64,000 nt of DNA from Homarus americanus (GCF_018991925.1 NW_024755055.1:1188422-1252421), one strand, 5' to 3'. Positions 50,601 through 60,584 are shown, numbered from the stretch's first letter. Numbers and translations are program-made. Notes: generated by a model not told the origin, from the letters alone.

Positions 50601-53600
50601 CTTATCTTACCCTCTTCACAGCTCACAGGGTCAGTGTGTATACCTTAGCATTATTTCCTAAGCCAGTTGAATATGGAGACATACTGGTATATCTTTTAAA
50701 GAAATCGACATGGTTTTATTTATCTGTAGAATGTTTAAATGTTTTTCTTGTAATTTGAGAATTATATTTGTATAAAATATAATTAGTTAAGGTTTATTAT
50801 TGGATGTCTACTTAAGAGGGGTCTGTATAAGTTACTTTTAAATTATTCAATGTTATTCATTTATATTACAAGAAGATGTATTTACAGTATTGATTTTTTG
50901 CATTTTATTTAGGAATAACATGATATATAATTATTCTGTCTTATTAATTTGGACAGTTTGGATAATAATTAATTCTCTTGTTAATTTAACCATCATTTAA
51001 ATAATTACTCTTGTTAATTTAATCATAATTTAGATAATTATATGTCTTGTTAATGTATTAAAAGCTTTGGTACAGTAATTGCACTTTGTCTTGTTTTGGT
51101 TATTGTGCACAGTTCCAGATTTGTGACTGATATTGTAAGAAACAACAGCAATCAAAACTTTTTAATAAACATTTCGGTCACCTGAGAAGTATCAATAAAA
51201 TATTTCTATAGTATATTAGTTTTTACTTTCAATTTGTTATGAGTGATTTCCTGTTTTGGTGGATGAACCTTTCTTCTGAATCATTACACTCGGACACTGT
51301 ACTTCATTCTCTGTACGTCTCTGGACTGGCTATTGTAGATCTTGTTATGTGCACAGTTGCGGAGAAGAGTACTGTACTTTTAAATCTCTGTACATCTACT
51401 GACCAACTTAATACACTTTCAGTTGCGGAGAAAAGTTCCCTCTATGTTTTGAAACTGAACCGTGGTAATGAATCTCCGAACTAACTTATTTACCCTGAAT
51501 GTCATCTGATGCTAGTTTGCTGTTTTTATTTAATTTGGGGTCGATACTGCTTCAGTTTGGGAGGTAGCGAACTTTTGACATATGGTGTAGGAGGAGGGAG
51601 GAAGAGGTTAGGAGGACGAAGGGAGAAACCAGTTAAAGCTACGGTAAATAACGTTAAATTTTTGCCCTTGAAACAGACCAAAATTTGAGGCTTTTTGTGT
51701 ACATAGGATAAGTGAACCTGTAATGATGATTGTGACTTATCTTTATACACCTGGTCATAAGTACTGTATATAATGACTAAATTTATATGATTTTTTTGTC
51801 CTGGGTATATTTATTGTGGATGTTAATTATTATGTTATGTGAGGAAAAAAAACATTGTCAGTAATGTCACTTTATCTTGGTAACTGTTAATGTCTAATGT
51901 GACGTTGGTTTTGTGAAAGAAATGCATTATAAGATATTATTTGCATTACTTAACTCTTAACCATTCACTGGGGACGTTAGATGATTTTGAGAAGACCCCA
52001 TACACAAGGGGATAAATAGCGGCTATCGTCTGTGGATGTTAGCTGTAGGGACGGTGGCCATCATCAGTGGGTATTTCACGTTCCTAACTTTCCACTTTTA
52101 CACATAAGAGGACAGAGTAGGGAATCCTTAAACCCAAGACGTTATAATTTATTTTATTTTCCTCTCTCCCACATATCTTTTGTAACCTTTCTCTCCTTCT
52201 CTCCCCCATCTCCTCATTATCACCAGTCCCCTTCCTCTCCTTCAGGTGTAATACAGGAGGACATACAGTCTCAGTGTCTTGTAGCCATCACTAAGTACTA
52301 TATGGCCGCTGTTTAGAGTCATATTTTTATCAGGGCCACGAGAGATAAATGCTGGCAGGGATGTCCGGTGATGAAGCATTTACAGATGATATTAACAGCA
52401 TCACTTAACTACCAAAATGGGAAATAACTCAGATATATAGTTCAATTTCTTACTAGTATAACCATTTATTATATTTTATTTAAGCATAAATTTATAGTAA
52501 TATAATTTTGATATTTATAAAACAAAAATCACCAAAATATTTAATATTAATTGTAAATAACTAAATATTGTTTTATAAATAAGACGATACATCTCGGTGA
52601 ACCAGAAATAGTTGAAACTAATGACTAATACTGTAGTAATGTCTTATTATTTATTTAAAGATTCACATTCCATTAATCATTTTGTCTCTTCAGTACACTA
52701 GGAGACATGTTTTAACCACCTTAACTTCGAGTAGTAAACGTGTGCCGTACGTGTCGTTACAGAACACTGCTGCCTCAGACACTGCTGCCTCAGACACTGC
52801 CACACACGCCCCTGGCACCGTCTCCTCTAGCATCCTTGATCTCACCGTCTTGGCTAAGGTATTCATCTCTTCCCTATATATTACACCTCGGCTCTGTTTC
52901 CTCTACATGTTGTCTCTCGTAATAGAAGGTATTTATTACTAGTTTATGGATCACCTGAAGATTAGCCCCTTATTACACCTGATTAATTAACACCCTAATG
53001 CTACCTGGGTGCCTAATCTGCAGGTGATCCATCTATTCTCTCAATGTAGTGGTAGTAGTAGTATACAGTAATAGTACAGTACAGTTTGGAGCAGTAATAG
53101 GGAGAATGAACTGGGACTTAAATCCTCATCAATTAGTACTTTACCCTCCCTCTCCAACCATCGTCAGAGGCAACAGCTCACCAATATAGAAGGAAGGTGA
53201 CTCATAATGTTACACTAGGTTCTATACAATATGTCATCAGGTCATATTAGCTTACAGACATAATCCTAAACCTCCCAACCTCTGCCTGATTGGTACAGAT
53301 GTCCGACCAGCAGCTTTTCTGTGTTTGAAGGTAATTGCTTTTCCATTTATTACTTATTCATGACTTGGAGAATTTTAACAAAGGTCTTAGGGGTATTTTA
53401 GCTCTTCATGTAAATAGACAATACTGTACAGTATACAATATCAGTATACCTAGATACTGTATTGTGGGAATTGTATACTGAACAAATAATGGTAAAACGG
53501 TAAAGAAATTCAACCAAGGATAGTCAACAAGGCCATCAGATGCTTATTTCCCGTAGTTAAGTTGTTACCGGCTGTTTATTCAATGAAAGATGGACGTAAG

Positions 53601-56600
53601 ACAGGCTCAATGAACAAGCTGAATGATAAGTATGTAGAATTTCGTTTACATAATTATTTGACGTAAGCATCTATGTACCCATTCACAAATAATAGAAGAA
53701 TAAGGATGTTAAAAAATAATAAAAGAATAAGAATGTGAAAAAAATGAAAGAACGGTAGAGAGAATATGAAGGAAGAGCTAGAACACGTAAAGAGAAGATG
53801 ATAAGGGCACTGAGGGCTCTACAAAGAACGACCCAGACGGCAGGTGCGGGCTCGATCAAACAAATAGGTAAGTCGCTTGGATCTAACATGTTGTTCTTGG
53901 CTTAGGGTCTACACCTGAACTCTATCCTGGAGCACAGTTACTGAGTCGGAAATTTGTGTGATGGTTATAGTGGAGAAGAAAATCTTACAAGGGAAAACAA
54001 TACTAGAGAGGAAGGGGGGGAGACAGAGAGATAGATAAAGATAAAAGGAAGGGAGAAAGAAAGAAATATAAAAGAAGAGACAGAAGGAGGTACAGGACAA
54101 TATAGATCTATGTAGACACGAATATATATTTCCACTTCAGAGTCGAAAACCAACAGTAGTGGACCCTCTGTCAGACGATGAGAAGCTGCAGAAATTGGCC
54201 GTCGAGACAGAGCGCTTGAGTAAGATCGTCGAGGGGCTGGATCGCAAGTCATTAAATGGACCGACCAACTTAGAACTGAAATGGAAGGAGCTCGTGGAAG
54301 TTGTGGTGAGTTTGTTTGTTTATTATTTGTACAGAAGACCTTTACCTTGATGATGAGGCTCACCTTAAGATTAGGCACCCCAGATTATTTCACCTGATGC
54401 TTAAATATGCTATTGCTAATCTACCCTTACCTTACCTTAGCCATCGGGTGAAATAAACTGGGTTTCCTAATCTTCTTAACCCCTTGTCTATGGGATTTCT
54501 TTTGGGCTGAATAAAATCATCTGGTGTTAGCCAAATAAAATATAAAAAATGGTACCCCTGTAGTGGAGGGTTTAAATCAGGGTGGGGGTAGGGATACTGT
54601 ACCATATTTTTCTGTTGTAAAAGAGGTTATTTTCAAGTTTATTATTACACTATTACAGGAGAAGGAGTGTGGAGAGTTGAAGGTATCCGTTGCCCGATGT
54701 TATCCTCTCAAGAACAGATTTGCCGACATTCTCCCCTACGACCACACCCGTCTTACCTTGCCATCTGCCAGGGACGACTACATTAACGCCTCTTATGTAC
54801 AGGTAAGTTCTTCTTGTACTCAATGGTTACGAATTAGATTATTATACAGTATTAGTGAATTAAAGCCAAAGATTCCCACAGCTTTAGGTTTAGCAGGACG
54901 TAAATTTCCTCACTGTGTCTAGGTACTCGCTTTGTTTGTCAAGTTCCGGCACTAAAGCAACGTTTCTTGTCAGGATGCCATCTATTGACATTTGGTGGGA
55001 TTATAATTGGATTTTTGCTAGTGCTTCATGTGTAAGGTGTCTGGAAATGAGGAGAAGATGTAAAAGTGAAAGAATTGTTGGGTTAGTGGATCAGAATTTA
55101 AGTAGTGTAGATATAGTGAGAGAGAGAGAGGGAGAGAGAAAGAATATAGGTCAGAGATATATATAAGGAAGAAGGAAGAAAGACCAAGAAGATGGCAAGA
55201 TCATGAAGGACATTTTAAAAGAATGAATGACAAAAAATAAATAAATGAATCAGTGACTCAGTAAACAGTATTATATGTAAAAATGTTTCTTCTAGCTCAA
55301 GTCAACTGAAGAGAGTTTCCCCCTGATCCTGACTCAAGCACCGATGCCAGCCACATTCATCGACTTCTGGACCATGGTGTGGGAGCTGCAAGTTGAGACC
55401 ATAGTGTGTCTTAACTCTGATGCTGAGGTCAGGCATAGTGTTTGTGATTCATAGGTTAATGTATTGTAAGTTACATAATTTCCAGTTATGGGATTTCGAG
55501 TTACGGTATTATGGGATTTTTGAGTTATGGGACAGATATGTGGTTACTGAAATACCTTGTGCCTATGAAATACCCTGTACAGTACATTAACAGGTCTCAA
55601 CATCTTTAAAAAGTTCATAAAATTATTACAAAAGAAAGATACTAAGGTTGAAAATATCTCTTCTTGTTATCTATATAGTAAAACCCGTTTATTTGTTATA
55701 TATTTATTTATTTTATTTTTATTTTTAAAGGTGAAAGGTCAAGTGTATGTGCCAAGTGAGGTGGCTTCAGGCGTTGATTATGGCCAGTTCACCATCACGC
55801 TCCACAGCTGCCGTCAAGCTGGTTCCCCAGTGTCATTCCAGCGTATCCTCCACATGACACACCGCACCACTAAGGTGTCACGTGTCATCATTCACCTGCA
55901 GTTCCTAGGATGGCCTCCCAGGTAACACAGACACGTTGATACGTTTTTTCACGTCATCTTTGGTATTACTGTCATACAACAAACCTAACCTAATCTAGCC
56001 CCTTCCCCAGGTAACAAATAAATGTTAAATCATCAGGTGAAACAAGTTAGGAGGTGCCTAATCTTTGAGTGATTCTCTCTCTCTCTTTTACTATATCTTT
56101 TTTGTTTTCATCTTTCTCTTTTCTTTCTCTCTCTCCATCTCTCATTTTTTTTTTTATGATGACTAATTTACACTTCATCTCCCTCAGTGCTATGCCAGAG
56201 AGTCCCAGCCTCCTCTTGCAGTTCCTCGGAGAAGTTCACACATTTCAGCGACAGCAGAGAAACAAACTGCGGCCCATAGTGATCCACTGCGTTCCCGGCC
56301 TGGGCAGATCTGGGGTCCTCACCGTTCTCTCTGCTTTTGTGAAAGAAATCCATTCCAGTGAGTAGCGTTCGTTCCAGTGATATTTAAAAGTTATTCAAGT
56401 AACAAAAATTTATTCCAGTAAGTAACATTATTATTCATTTCATTAAGTCGCACTAAAATTTATTCCACGACACATGATCATAGAATATACTACAAAATAC
56501 CCCAAAAACACCTTATAAACACACACACACATACACACACAGAATTAAATTTGTCTAATATTTCATGAGTCTTATTTCTATGTGATAAGACTTAGAGTAT

Positions 56601-58609
56601 AATGCATTCCCCCATGTTGTTATAAGCCTCGTGTTGCAGGTGGCAGCTTACTAGACCTGACCTTACTTGTGGTGGACTTGAGCAGACAGAGGCGAGGTGG
56701 AGTACAAGACAAGGAACATCTACATTTCCTGTACTCAGCTGCTCTCTATTACGCCCAAGATGTACTCATGAAACGTACGTACTCATCGTTTAGCCCTCAA
56801 ATACGTACTTGTGAGATGTTAAAATTATTATTATGAAGCATTATGGCTAGACACACCGTACAGGAGGTGACATCAGAGGCATATTTTAATGACAGTGGCA
56901 TAAGGAAGAATTGTAAGATGTGACAGTTCTATCTCTATGACAGGGTGGCATAAGGAAGAATTGTAAGATGTGATCAGCTCTATTTTTATGACAGGGTGGC
57001 ATAAGGTTATGACAGGGTGGCATAAGGAATGATTGTAATATATGACAGATGGTTTTTTATATACAAAACAGATACAGTTTGTAGTAGTAGTAGTAATAAT
57101 AAGATTTCCTAGATGCTCCTCTGTTGCTTCCAGTCCACTAGAGAGAGACATGCAGTACAGTACAGTGTCTTTATGGCTCTTGAAATATTCTACAATGGCT
57201 CATTAACTTTTATAAAAGAATATTGCTCCATTTTTTTTAAGATAACATACCATTCCTTGTTCCACCTTCTGACAGTTTTAGTAGGGACAATAACATACCA
57301 TTCCTTGTTCCACCTTCAGACACAGTTTTAGTAATGGACAATAACATACCATTCCTTATCTATTGGGTAGGTGGGGAATAGTACTTTAGCGTCCTTTGTA
57401 GGCATTACAGTATAATAGTACCGTAGAAGTACCGTATAATCTCATTTGTAGGGGGGATCCTGACCAATAAGGCCACATTTGAGGAAGGTCCACGGGAAAA
57501 GACCCACGTGCGTCACCCCTCTGCCGATCTTCTCTCCTCCTACGACTTGTCTCGACTCAAGAGCAAGCTCGGATTTGGTACGCTACACTATACCTGCCTT
57601 TGCTAGTATGATGCATGTGTTGTTATCTCATGTAGAAGTTCCCTCCTAAAAATATCCCCCATGTGTTGCTCTATTGGTGTTAATATTACCCTGTGTTTCT
57701 GTATGGTCAGTATATGTGTAATTTCATGTATTTTAAGTAAGGTGGAAGCTCCATATAACGGACGTCTCGCTCTCTATATAATTCTTTAGATGGTGGGGTC
57801 ACATCTAACGAACCCACAATATAGCAGACTTTTCTCTATACACTATATACTGTTAAATGGAGGTTTCACTGTGTGGTAGTTCTGAATCTTAGAACCCATT
57901 TTGGATAGACTGATTAAATAAATACAGAGATGAACTAATAAGTGAGAATTTTCATTAGGATTTACGAGTGAAAGATGGAGAAGGCAGTTTGGCATTGTGT
58001 GCTGTGACGTGTTGTAATTATTGAAGGTATTTTGTATAGGTGTGTGTGTGTGTGTGAGCACCATTTATATGTTAAAAACCAAAGATTAGGATGTATTTTT
58101 GTTAGTTTTATGATACTTAGTGTTTGTCTTTCCCCATAGATCAGGAAAGTGGGAGTGGTAGAGGTGGCAGTGAAGACGAACGCTCCCGCAGTAACTCAGT
58201 CGGCTCTCTACTCAGTAACGGATCATCGGCTGGTGCGGAACATTGTACGAAGGAAGGGCAAAAAGAGCCAGATAAAGACTCTGTATCTTCGACAGGAACC
58301 CCCAGCAGTGTGTGCCAGGAACCAAGTGCCGTTGTTAGTAGCACCGGCGGCAGTGCCTTGGAGGATGACTCTAGTATCCAACCGGACAAGACGAGCGGGA
58401 TTTTAGATTCGAGTTTTTCGGCTCTTCCTCCTAGCCTGGCCGCTAGCATGGACCCGCAGCAGTTCACGCTCGGCCCGCTCGTGCCGGGAAAGCTGAGCAA
58501 AATTACCAAGGATAGCTTTGAAAATCCAGCCGGGGCTTTAAAAAAGTCGGACGATCCAGCCGACCCCTTCAGCGGCCTGGATCCTCTGTGGTCACATAAA
58601 AAGTCTTAG
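36320..58609 (+). CDS. PTPN23: PTPN23/HD-PTP (myopic) BRO1-domain pseudophosphatase, 20-21 coding exons
   Basis: Coding exons: 36320-36406, 38646-38848, 39595-39772, 40005-40149, 40856-40968, 42089-42265, optional 42543-42602, 43350-43591, 43884-44148, 44499-44733, 45188-45384, 45984-48784, 52694-52858, 54141-54305, 54659-54802, 55296-55427, 55731-55921, 56188-56357, 56640-56774, 57452-57577, 58140-58609. All phases agree across GT-AG introns except one base missing near 48213. The protein starts MEAVPRLPM and ends DPLWSHKKS, both family hallmarks. Order: BRO1, V domain, a disordered Ser/Pro/Gln/Tyr region of about 800 residues, phosphatase-like domain, acidic/Ser-rich tail. About 2130 residues against roughly 1640 in mammals; the disordered region accounts for the difference. 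HD-PTP is an ESCRT adaptor that binds CHMP4 and ESCRT-0/I for endosomal receptor sorting (family knowledge). The start codon context GAAAATGG is favourable. Confidence 0.94.
36407..38645 (+). other. PTPN23 intron 1: tandem repeats, MITE, (ATT)n at acceptor
   Basis: Diverged units with TTTATATACCTACACTAT and TGTACATTG lie at 36890-37065. A MITE-like segment lies at 37255-37560. Four units with GTGCAGGTATACAGTATCCA and ATGTATATA lie at about 38150-38345. A perfect (ATT)n run at about 38578-38641 ends four bases before the exon 2 acceptor. Confidence 0.75.
37255..37560. mobile_element. MITE-like element with CTTACGAC/GTCGTAAGTCGA ends
   Basis: One side has TCTTCGTCTTACGATGGGGT and GGTCGTAAGTCGAAAAGGCG; the other has GGGCTGTCGTAAGTCGAGTA and GTCGTAAGTCGAGGAGTACC. 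The inverted arrangement and lack of coding capacity suggest a DNA-transposon MITE. A related sequence with CGAGTTACGAATGGGTTAC is at 49930-50270. Confidence 0.6.
40219..40425. mobile_element. CAGTGAAACCTCC MITE, copy 4 (PTPN23 intron 4)
   Basis: Starts TACGGTGAGACCTTTATATA and ends TATGGAGGTTTCACTGTA. Interior blocks ATATCAAGGGTCTAACC and ATGTGAAACATCGATCTAAC as in copy 1. Complete, about 207 bp. Confidence 0.88.
40984..41128. mobile_element. CAGTGAAACCTCC MITE, copy 5 (PTPN23 intron 5)
   Basis: Starts TACAGTGAACCCTCCATATA and ends AAATCGAGGTTTCATTATA. It begins only 16 bases past the donor of exon 5. Confidence 0.88.
41146..41315. mobile_element. Complete palindromic GGTGAAATAAGCT element (PTPN23 intron 5)
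   Basis: Left arm ATCACCTGAAGTGTCTCCAC, CACAGCTTATTTCACC, TTTAGATTAACCACCCTGAT. Right arm GTTAATCTTTAGGTTAAATA, AACTTGGTTGGAGG, TTCTTCAGATGATCC. The core contains GTTAGGCTAGGTTAG. Confidence 0.8.
41437..41632 (+). repeat. (GT)n, (AAT)n and second (GT)n in PTPN23 intron 5
   Basis: (GT)n at 41446-41478, (AAT)n at 41479-41521, unique gap, then (GT)n at 41576-41630. Confidence 0.95.
41790..42057 (+). repeat. Tandem TAATCTTCAGGTGAAATAAGCTA array (PTPN23 intron 5)
   Basis: About ten direct units of 24-28 bp with GTTAATCTTCAGGTGAAATA and AGCTAGAGGGG. The array ends about 30 bases before the acceptor of exon 6, so it may supply part of the branch-site region. Confidence 0.9.
42543..42602 (+). CDS. 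PTPN23: PTPN23 candidate optional exon (20 codons)
   Basis: A 60-base open segment after acceptor TGGTTCAAG, encoding AEMSMLNKSAQRIREVDANE, phase 0 at both ends. Its donor GAGGTTCGA is weak; an alternative GAGGTTGAT donor would give 15 codons, also in phase. Known HD-PTP proteins have no such insert between the helix ending NEAIKLAK and the xxFTMDVIGG block, and exon 6 joins exon 8 in frame without it. It may be a cassette exon or an intronic decoy. Confidence 0.4.
42790..43180 (+). repeat. 35-bp tandem repeat in PTPN23 intron 7
   Basis: About ten units of GGGACGGTGGCCATCATCAG plus TGGATGTTAGCTGTA. One isolated unit is found at about 52022-52070 in intron 12 of the same gene, so the sequence has also moved or been duplicated over 9 kb. 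Confidence 0.9.
43884..46320 (+). other. PTPN23: PTPN23 exons 9-12 (start): V-shaped coiled-coil domain
   Basis: Predicted helical region following BRO1, about residues 402-740. SEEKAKLLRRIGSAIQEKNE, MQLDSLALDS and LTDTMAKISSFFIDINAALE are in exon 9. EEDEKEKEFLAMMGKRAPN and REAHQSAQDNNTALHRAI are in exon 10. EDFFKNELKKHDKL is in exon 11. VSLLEQNMAAQTNILQALSE and YRKLEGQVNKLASRVKSVC are in exon 12. In ALIX-type proteins this V domain binds YPxnL motifs or ubiquitin. Confidence 0.85.
45480..45690 (+). repeat. Degenerate (CCTAA)n array in PTPN23 intron 11
   Basis: Repeated CTTAACCTAACCTAATCCAA and CCCTAACCTACCTTAACC. It is on the complement of the TTAGG telomeric motif, in a higher-order unit of about 25-36 bp. 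Confidence 0.8.
46650..46661 (+). other. PTPN23: PSAP motif in PTPN23 disordered region
   Basis: In the context AAAYRPSAPSPAPSPAP, about residues 857-860. P(T/S)AP motifs bind the UEV domain of TSG101 (ESCRT-I). Mammalian HD-PTP carries a PTAP-type motif just after its V domain, so position and motif agree. Function here is inferred. Confidence 0.65.
48085..48440 (+). repeat. PTPN23: In-frame Gln/Pro/His minisatellite in PTPN23 exon 12
   Basis: About eight units of 33 bp, coding QQQPQQHPQQA, plus half units CAGCACCCACAA. One unit near 48210 reads GCACAGCACAACC where its sisters read GCACAGCAACAACC, that is, one A fewer. This shifts the frame from 45984-on to the one that encodes ISNLDLLSGIELTSP further down. 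Either a sequencing or assembly slip, or a real length mutation. Confidence 0.88.
48785..52693 (+). other. PTPN23 intron 12 (3.9 kb), MITE fragments
   Basis: No exon recognised. An element like that of 37255-37560 lies at about 49930-50270 (GAGGTTCCCGAGTTACGAAT). A partial CAGTGAAACCTCC MITE lies at 50430-50540. One end of the 17454-17592 MITE lies at 51536-51590 (TTTGGGGTCGATACTGCTTC, GCGAACTTTTGAC). A single unit of the 35-bp intron 7 repeat lies at 52022-52070. Confidence 0.7.
52945..53032. mobile_element. Short palindromic element (PTPN23 intron 13)
   Basis: GGATCACCTGAAGATTAGCC, TTATTACACCTGATTAATTA, ACACCCTAATGCTACC, then the inverse GGGTGCCTAATCTGCAGGTG and ATCC. Outer ends are perfect: GGATCACCTG and CAGGTGATCC. 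One of the cleanest short copies of the family. Confidence 0.8.
54357..54480. mobile_element. Palindromic GGTGAAATAAGCT-type element (PTPN23 intron 14)
   Basis: Left arm CTCACCTTAAGATTAGGCAC, CCCAGATTATTTCACCTGAT. Right arm CATCGGGTGAAATAAACTGG, GTTTCCTAATCTTC. The core is CTACCCTTACCTTACC. Confidence 0.78.
56025..56075 (+). repeat. Single GGTGAAACAAGT arm (PTPN23 intron 17)
   Basis: AAATCATCAGGTGAAACAAG, TTAGGAGGTGCCTAATC. Preceded by CCTAACCTAATCTAGCCCC: half a palindromic element. Confidence 0.65.
56870..57075 (+). repeat. Roughly 64-bp tandem repeat in PTPN23 intron 19
   Basis: Three to four units with GACAGGGTGGCATAAGGAAG, AATTGTAAGATGTGA and TCTATTTTTAT. Confidence 0.82.
57238..57358 (+). 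repeat. About 50-bp tandem repeat in PTPN23 intron 19
   Basis: Two and a half units of ATAACATACCATTCCTTGTT, CCACCTTCTGACAGTTTTAG. Confidence 0.85.
57742..57873. mobile_element. CAGTGAAACCTCC MITE, copy 7 (PTPN23 intron 20)
   Basis: GGAAGCTCCATATAACGGAC at the left and GTTAAATGGAGGTTTCACTG at the right. The left terminal bases are lost. Confidence 0.8.
58140..58609 (+). other. PTPN23: PTPN23 last exon: Ser/acidic tail and conserved C-terminus
   Basis: About 155 codons after acceptor CCCCATAG. Ser/Glu/Asp-rich (DERSRSNSVGSLLSNGSS), a PEST-like composition as in vertebrate HD-PTP. It ends with SDDPADPFSGLDPLWSHKKS; the SDDPxxxLDPLW ending is a family signature, which settles the stop codon. 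Confidence 0.9.
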
Positions 58610-59134
58610 TCACGGGGAAGTTGAATAATTTCCTCTGATAATCTTGTTTAAAAAAATACTTAGGGAAGTTAAATAATTTCCTCTAATAATCATAAGTTAA
58701 AAAATAGTTGTCTATAGAGTTACTCATTACATGTGATGGTAAAAAAAAGTGATACTTCCTTTAAAAGTAATTGCATATCAGATTTTAGCAAAGTAGTTAG
58801 TATTACATTATGAACATTTAACCCGAGAGAACATAGTAATTAGGGACAAACTCATGACTAATGCCTGTACTGTAATTGTTATTAATGTACTGTACTGTAG
58901 TTTTCCATGTGGTAGGATCAGAGTGCATGATTCTACGTCTATTTTTATGCCAATGACATTTGTAATTGTTCCTAAAAAGTGCAATTTTAATCTACTTCTC
59001 CACTTTGCTTCATTAATGGAGGAACAAGCTGCCATAATGCATGTTGTTAAAAAAAATGAGACATTGTATACACTCTAGAACCAATCTTACTAATTTGGTG
59101 CTCCATTATGCAGTACAGTATATAGGATTACAGG

Positions 59135-59330
59135 TACAGTCAACTACTAAAAGTCTCTTCGCCTCTCCACCTGAATCACGAACCCCCGCGAGAGATTCAG
59201 ACTGGTGAACCCGAAGCAGTAGACTGATACATTATTCTCTCCATAAATGCTTTGGATTCATGAGTCTGAATCTCTTGCGGGGGTTCGTGGTTAAGGGAGA
59301 GAGGCGAACGGACTTTACTAGTCAACCGTA
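59135..59330. mobile_element. CAGTCACCCAA hairpin MITE family, copy 3
   Basis: TACAGTCAACTACTAAAAGT at the left and the inverse of TACGGTTGACTAGTAAAGTC at the right, with TA at both ends. The arms pair through CGAACCCCCGCGAGAGATTC. The loop segment GATACATTATTCTCTCCATA matches that of copy 1. Confidence 0.85.
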
Positions 59331-59526
59331 TCGTGTAAACTCCACGTAAAAGGTGTTTCTTCATAAGGCAAACATGAAGTGATATATTTAGTGAGTTTTC
59401 GTCATGTTTTCTTTATTATCTGTAACAACTTAGGCACCACAGGACCATAATTTTGTAAGGGGATATGTGAACTATGTGTAAGGAAACTACTGAGAGTAAT
59501 GACTTGAAGGGTAAGGATCACGTCAA

Positions 59527-59690
59527 GATTACGATAGTCACCCGAGCTTATTTCACCTGATGTTTAAATGGCCAAATGCTAACCTAACTTAACCTAAACA
59601 CAACACCCCCCCTGCTATTTACATCAGTGTGTTTATTCATCAGGTGAAATAAGCTCAGGTGTTTAATCTTCAGGTGATCCGAAAATAATC
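59527..59690. mobile_element. Complete palindromic GGTGAAATAAGCT element
   Basis: GGATCACGTCAAGATTACGA, CACCCGAGCTTATTTCACCT, GATGTTTAAATGGCCAAATG, core CTAACCTAACTTAACCTAAA, then CAGTGTGTTTATTCATCAGG, TGAAATAAGCTCAGGTGTTT, AATCTTCAGGTGATCC. About 164 bp. Together with 33870 the best complete copy. Confidence 0.87.
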
Positions 59691-60584
59691 ATAAGTACCT
59701 ACCTGATTCTGATCTATATTCTCATGGCTTTAGAAGACAGTACAGTAGATCCTGACCCTGGTATTGTGGAGAAGACAGTGATGTAGGGAGCCCACGCGAT
59801 CTAGCTATGGGGCTTACAGGGTCTTGTTGTATTTTGGGGTGTAAGACCTTTTTCACATGAGTTTTTTTTTTGTCGCTCGCCTCATTAGTCAACGGGATTC
59901 AGTGGGACCTTTCACACGGACGTCCATCGAACTACTCCGTTGATTTCTAAGTCGTGTGGTTTAAGATTGAGATCCCTATTATGAATTAGCTGTTAGTGCT
60001 GCCTCAGTTTAATTGCATTTTAATCCATGATCATAGGAAGGTTAGTCCCCCTCCCCCCCTACCCACCCCAGCTTAATTCACCTGAGAATTAAACACCTTA
60101 ATGCTATCCTAATCAAATATAACCTGACCTAATGTAACCTAATCTAATCTAATATAACATAATGTAAACTAATCTAACCTAACTTGACTTAACCGAACCT
60201 GGTAACGTTTTTGTGTTTAAGCATCTGGTGAAATTAAACGTGAGGAACATAATCTCCCATTAAGACACACTCCATCCATCACCGATAATTAGCTCTGAAT
60301 TTACCACTATTCCCCACTACACACTTACACACATCACCAACATTCCCTCAAGCGCAGGAGTGAACGTTCGTCAACTGCATTAGGGAACAGTAGTTGGCTA
60401 AAGGTAGATTAATAGTAGTAGTTCCTGAAGCAATGTTGAGTAAGGTTTTCCATCATGATATTAAATTTAGGCTGTGATTATTTAATCGTATGGTCGGGAG
60501 GTTGTAGGTACAGTATAGGGCGGATGTTACGAGAATTGCTCGAGCTTCATCTGTTTTTTCTTTAGGGACGATGAAGGAGATTAT

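Larger units (their letters stand above)
54141..57577 (+). other. PTPN23: PTPN23 exons 14-20: phosphatase-like domain
   Basis: Ordered blocks of a classical tyrosine phosphatase fold: VARCYPLKNRFADILPYDHT, DDYINASYV, LILTQAPMPATFIDFWTMVW, then FLGWPPRSAMPESPS in place of the WPD loop and VIHCVPGLGRSG as the P-loop. The P-loop Cys (codon 56288-56290, about residue 1868) and Arg (about 1874) are kept. The usual S-A-G after Cys is V-P-G, and the catalytic Asp of WPD is absent. This predicts weak or no catalysis, in line with the altered loops of vertebrate HD-PTP. Confidence 0.88.

Noticed and set aside
52246..52316. Possible exon after acceptor CTCCTTCAG, encoding VIQEDIQSQCLVAITKYYM
   Set aside because: Joining from exon 12 (phase 0) gives GTG TAA at once; the open reading needs another phase. 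No family match, and exon 13 joins cleanly.
53774..53868. Open segment between AGCTAG and GTAAGT (TRKEKMIRALRALQRTT)
   Set aside because: Phases do not fit between PTPN23 exons 13 and 14, and no homology is recognised.
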